Of a stretch of 6,338 bases of DNA, positions 5,328 through 6,338 are shown in pieces. This DNA is from Salinicoccus sp. UBA3372. GTDB lineage: Bacteria > Bacillota > Bacilli > Staphylococcales > Salinicoccaceae. The stretch covers positions 1-6,338 of the forward strand of contig DEQG01000067.1 in assembly GCA_002360325.1 (NCBI GenBank), given 5' to 3'. The notes below the pieces were generated by a model. That model was not told where the DNA came from, ran no database searches, and saw only the letters and a program-made list of their open reading frames with translations. Made by a program: the position numbers and the translations under genes. How positions within the stretch are numbered: the first letter of the stretch is position 1; every line of letters starts with the position of its first letter.

Positions 5328-6338
5328 CTAACTTGTTTTTTGATCCAGATACTCATCAAACCATGATGTCAGATGTTCAAGCCTTTCCACTCGCAAATTC
5401 GGTTTTCCCGTCCTGGATAAATTATGATCTGCAGCAGGAAATCTGACAAACCGGGTTTCCTTTTTTCTGTACTTCAGCGCTATGAACAGCTGTTCCGCCT
5501 GTTCAACCGGACAGCGGTAATCGTGTTCACTGTGGAGAATCAGCAGCGGTGTGTCCATCCTGTCCACATATTTGATCGGAGAATGATGCCACATCGTATC
5601 TATATCATTAAAGTCTGCCTTGATCTGCCAGTCGCTGAAATAATAGCCGATGTCGGAAACTCCTCTGAAGCTCACCCAGTTGGAAATGCTCCGCTGTGTG
5701 ACAGCAGCTTTGAACCTGTCCGTGTGACCGATGATCCAGTTGGTCATAAATCCTCCGTATGAACCGCCTGTAACACCCAGATTATCCCTATCGATCCAAT
5801 CATACTTGGCAGTGATATGATCGACACCCGCCATAATATCCTTGTAGTCACCATCACCGTAGTCGCCTCTCACGGCATCGACAAAATCCTGTGAATAGCT
5901 GTGCGATCCTCTCGGGTTCACATAAAGAACAGCATATCCCTGCGCTGCGAGCACCTGCATTTCATGAAAGTAGGTATTCGCATAAAATGCATGTGGTCCG
6001 CCGTGGATATTCGTAATCATCGGATACCGGGCACCTTCTTCATAGCCGGCAGGCTTCATGAACCATCCATGTACAGCTGTATCATCGAAGCTCTCATACT
6101 CGACCTCTTCGGGCACTGCAAGATCTGTCCCCTGAACATAATCCGAATTGATTTCCGTCACCCGCTTCAGCTCCCGGCTTCTAAGGTCGAATTGATAGAG
6201 CTCACCCGGATCATCAGGCTTTGAAATCGTCAAATATGCATAATCCTCTCCTGCATCCATTCCGTATATATGATGTGCATCCTGCAGCAGCGGTCCCGTT
6301 TCCCCGTGCACATTTCCTGTATACAGATTGACACTGCC
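5328..6338 (-). CDS. S9 prolyl oligopeptidase/acylaminoacyl peptidase, N-terminus beyond the window
   Basis: The visible 336 residues are the C-terminal half of a serine peptidase of clan SC. The end of the beta-propeller (residues about 1-80, with phrases such as GSVNLYTGN and GELYQFDLRSRELKRVTEI) leads into a complete alpha/beta-hydrolase domain. The oxyanion-region motif is NIHGGPHA. The nucleophile is Ser193 in GGSYGG (codon 5760-5762), the acid Asp273 in SEHDYRCP (5520-5522), and the base His305 in ADHNL (5424-5426). The DYRCP motif and the layout fit the S9C acylaminoacyl-peptidase branch, like Bacillus YuxL, rather than classical prolyl oligopeptidase. No signal peptide can be judged. 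A GTG at 6311 could be read as a start, but the frame stays open upstream with propeller-like sequence to the edge, so it is internal. Related enzymes are about 600-660 residues, so roughly half is missing. The stop is TAG, 16 bp from the convergent membrane-protein gene. Confidence 0.93.
   Translation of the reverse strand, partial: GSVNLYTGNVHGETGPLLQDAHHIYGMDAGEDYAYLTISKPDDPGELYQFDLRSRELKRVTEINSDYVQGTDLAVPEEVEYESFDDTAVHGWFMKPAGYEEGARYPMITNIHGGPHAFYANTYFHEMQVLAAQGYAVLYVNPRGSHSYSQDFVDAVRGDYGDGDYKDIMAGVDHITAKYDWIDRDNLGVTGGSYGGFMTNWIIGHTDRFKAAVTQRSISNWVSFRGVSDIGYYFSDWQIKADFNDIDTMWHHSPIKYVDRMDTPLLILHSEHDYRCPVEQAEQLFIALKYRKKETRFVRFPAADHNLSRTGKPNLRVERLEHLTSWFDEYLDQKTS

Noticed and set aside
5339..5360. 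TTTGAT...ATCAAA inverted repeat at the S9 peptidase 3' end
   Set aside because: It has six weak pairs, a 10-nt loop, lies inside coding sequence and has no T-run placed for plus-strand termination.
5424..6224. Two plus-strand frames inside the S9 peptidase
   Set aside because: The minus-strand frame encodes an intact catalytic domain with the full Ser-Asp-His triad, so these are shadows.
6309..6311. GTG as start codon of the S9 peptidase
   Set aside because: The frame remains open upstream to the window edge with propeller-like residues, and no ribosome binding site precedes the GTG.

Overview
The window looks like ordinary chromosomal sequence from a low-to-moderate GC Firmicute. By eye the GC content is in the mid-40s percent, lower in intergenic regions. 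Strong AAGGAGG-type ribosome binding sites, lipobox proteins and the style of the M24 peptidase and YnfM-like transporter suggest the Staphylococcaceae or a close relative such as Salinicoccus or Jeotgalicoccus. That placement is inferred from protein resemblance only. I see no rRNA, tRNA, CRISPR array, insertion sequence, phage gene or integrase.

Layout from left to right. (1) A minus-strand PepSY-repeat lipoprotein runs off the left edge (1-731). A four-copy, 11-bp-phased TTAAAG direct repeat lies just upstream of its promoter. (2) A minus-strand YnfM-type MFS transporter (833-2035) is upstream of it in the same direction. (3) A divergent intergenic region carries promoters for the transporter and for a small plus-strand lipoprotein (2288-2749), which ends in a perfect bidirectional terminator hairpin. 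(4) A minus-strand orphan soluble protein of unknown function follows (2810-3340). (5) A minus-strand M24B aminopeptidase P or Xaa-Pro dipeptidase (3496-4599) has its own terminator. (6) A divergent plus-strand five-helix membrane protein of unknown function follows (4709-5311). (7) It converges, with a 16-bp gap, on the C-terminal part of an S9 prolyl oligopeptidase/acylaminoacyl peptidase that runs off the right edge (5328-6338).

The genes do not form one pathway. Two are peptidases that could act on proline-containing or acylated peptides in the cytoplasm, two are surface lipoproteins, and two are membrane proteins. Terminators and divergent or convergent orientations suggest mostly single-gene transcription units. 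The possible exception is transporter-to-PepSY read-through, because the hairpin between them is weak.

The signal most worth a second look is regulatory: the phased TTAAAG array in front of the PepSY gene, which has the geometry of an OmpR/PhoB-family response-regulator site. Two weaker 11-bp-spaced repeats occur in the transporter/lipoprotein divergent region. I found no convincing new multi-gene system.
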